64,000 nt of DNA. It comes from Tellurirhabdus bombi (GTDB lineage: Bacteria; Bacteroidota; Bacteroidia; Cytophagales; Spirosomataceae). Below the pieces are notes generated by a model. It had not been told where the DNA came from and did not search any database. It was given only the letters and a program-made list of their open reading frames with translations. A program made the position numbers and the translations under genes. This document shows positions 63,382 through 64,000 of this stretch, one piece after another. Position 1 is the stretch's first letter; every line of letters begins with the position of its first letter. The stretch lies in contig NZ_CP090557.1 in assembly GCF_021484805.1 (NCBI RefSeq), positions 856,501 to 920,500 on the forward strand, written 5' to 3'.

Positions 63382-64000
63382 TTACCGTTCGATTAATCTT
63401 TTGCAAATTCGGCTTGCCAGCGCCGGTCCTTCATAAATAAATCCAGTATATAGCTGAACCAGGCTTGCCCCAGCGGCTAATTTTTCCTGCGCATCCTCCG
63501 GCGAGTTAATACCCCCAACCCCAATCACGGGAAACGCCCGCCCTGACTGCTCGCAGAGATACCGGATTACGTCCGTGGAGCGCTCCCGAACAGGTTGTCC
63601 GCTAACGCCGCCCGCACCCATTGCCTCCACGGCTTTTGCGTCCGTTTGCAAACCGTCTCTGCTAATGGTTGTGTTGGTAGCAATCACGCCTGCAATGCCC
63701 GTCACCCGAACAATATCGATGATGTCGTCGAGTTGGCTATCGGTCAAATCCGGAGCAATCTTCAGAAGAATTGGTTTAGGGATGGTCTTTTGTTTGTTGA
63801 CGCGCTCCAGCTCCTGCAACAACGCCATCAGGGGTTCTTTTTCCTGTAACGCCCGCAGTCCCGGCGTATTGGGTGAGCTGACATTGACAACAAAATAATC
63901 AACTACCTCGTATAGTTCATGAAAGCAGGCCAGGTAGTCGTCGAGGGCATTTTCGTTGGGCGTGGTTTTATTTTTACCAATATTTCCCCCAATAATAACT
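63382..64000 (-). CDS. pyrD: Dihydroorotate dehydrogenase (quinone), class 2, 5' part outside the window
   Basis: The open frame continues to the right edge, so only the last 206 codons are seen. Motifs: [15 protein letters not shown], the active-site serine in [39 protein letters not shown], and [20 protein letters not shown] with the FMN phosphate site. The class 2, membrane-associated, quinone-linked form is indicated by the Ser nucleophile and the NKTTPN loop. The enzyme makes orotate in pyrimidine synthesis. An internal ATG at 63828 is not the true start. Confidence 0.95.
   Translation of the reverse strand, partial: VIIGGNIGKNKTTPNENALDDYLACFHELYEVVDYFVVNVSSPNTPGLRALQEKEPLMALLQELERVNKQKTIPKPILLKIAPDLTDSQLDDIIDIVRVTGIAGVIATNTTISRDGLQTDAKAVEAMGAGGVSGQPVRERSTDVIRYLCEQSGRAFPVIGVGGINSPEDAQEKLAAGASLVQLYTGFIYEGPALASRICKRLIER

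Noticed and set aside
1-64000. CRISPR arrays, insertion sequences, prophage, tRNA and rRNA genes
   Set aside because: No regularly spaced repeats, transposase or integrase genes, cloverleaf-like gaps or rRNA stretches were seen in reading the window.

Overview
The window looks like a chromosomal segment of a Bacteroidota bacterium, most likely Cytophagales and close to Spirosoma or Larkinella (inferred from gene content, not from a marker-gene search). The evidence is two SusC/SusD pairs, a hybrid two-component sensor with a beta-propeller input domain, a T9SS-type gliding C-terminal domain, DUF5723 and OmpA surface proteins, and a TATATTTG promoter -7 element. I see no tRNA, rRNA, CRISPR, insertion sequence or prophage. 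The HTCS sensor at the left edge and pyrD at the right edge are cut by the window.

Region 1 (1-25336) is a large polysaccharide utilisation locus (PUL). A leftward run of tightly packed genes starts with susC (21789) and susD. It continues with an unrecognised exported protein, an exported FAD oxidoreductase, a discoidin/GH9-like protein, a six-hairpin-type protein, a sodium:solute symporter, a GH2 beta-glycosidase and a second, non-exported FAD oxidoreductase paralogue. Several of these genes overlap or nearly touch. A divergent LacI regulator and a GH92 alpha-mannosidase are transcribed rightward. A perfect 42-bp palindrome lies between the two units. The propeller sensor kinase sits at the far end. 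The pair of PF12831-type FAD enzymes inside a glycan operon, one of them co-translated with an unknown protein, is the best candidate here for an undescribed oxidative glycan-processing system.

Region 2 (25532-37422) holds metabolic genes. A three-subunit molybdenum hydroxylase of the PaoABC type ends at a strong terminator. It is followed by a leftward set: NlpC/P60 peptidase, an AONS/KBL-like PLP enzyme overlapping a dipeptide epimerase, thioredoxin, a DUF922-like putative metalloprotease and MoeA. A rightward GH13 alpha-glucosidase-type enzyme closes the region. The set joins cell-wall peptide turnover with molybdenum cofactor synthesis.

Region 3 (37446-54276) is mostly core and envelope genes: M28 peptidase, SUMF1-type lipoprotein, coiled-coil lipoprotein, peroxiredoxin-like protein, ribosomal L21 and L27, Nfu, a DUF5723-OmpA-OmpA cluster, a lone receiver protein, glycosylasparaginase, a large surface protein with a gliding-type C-terminus, RecG and a small membrane protein.

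Region 4 (54343-64000) has a second SusC/SusD pair followed by an M19 dipeptidase after a terminator-like hairpin, suggesting peptide rather than sugar uptake. A very AT-rich 476-bp gap precedes it, then FtsK and the C-terminal part of a class 2 dihydroorotate dehydrogenase.
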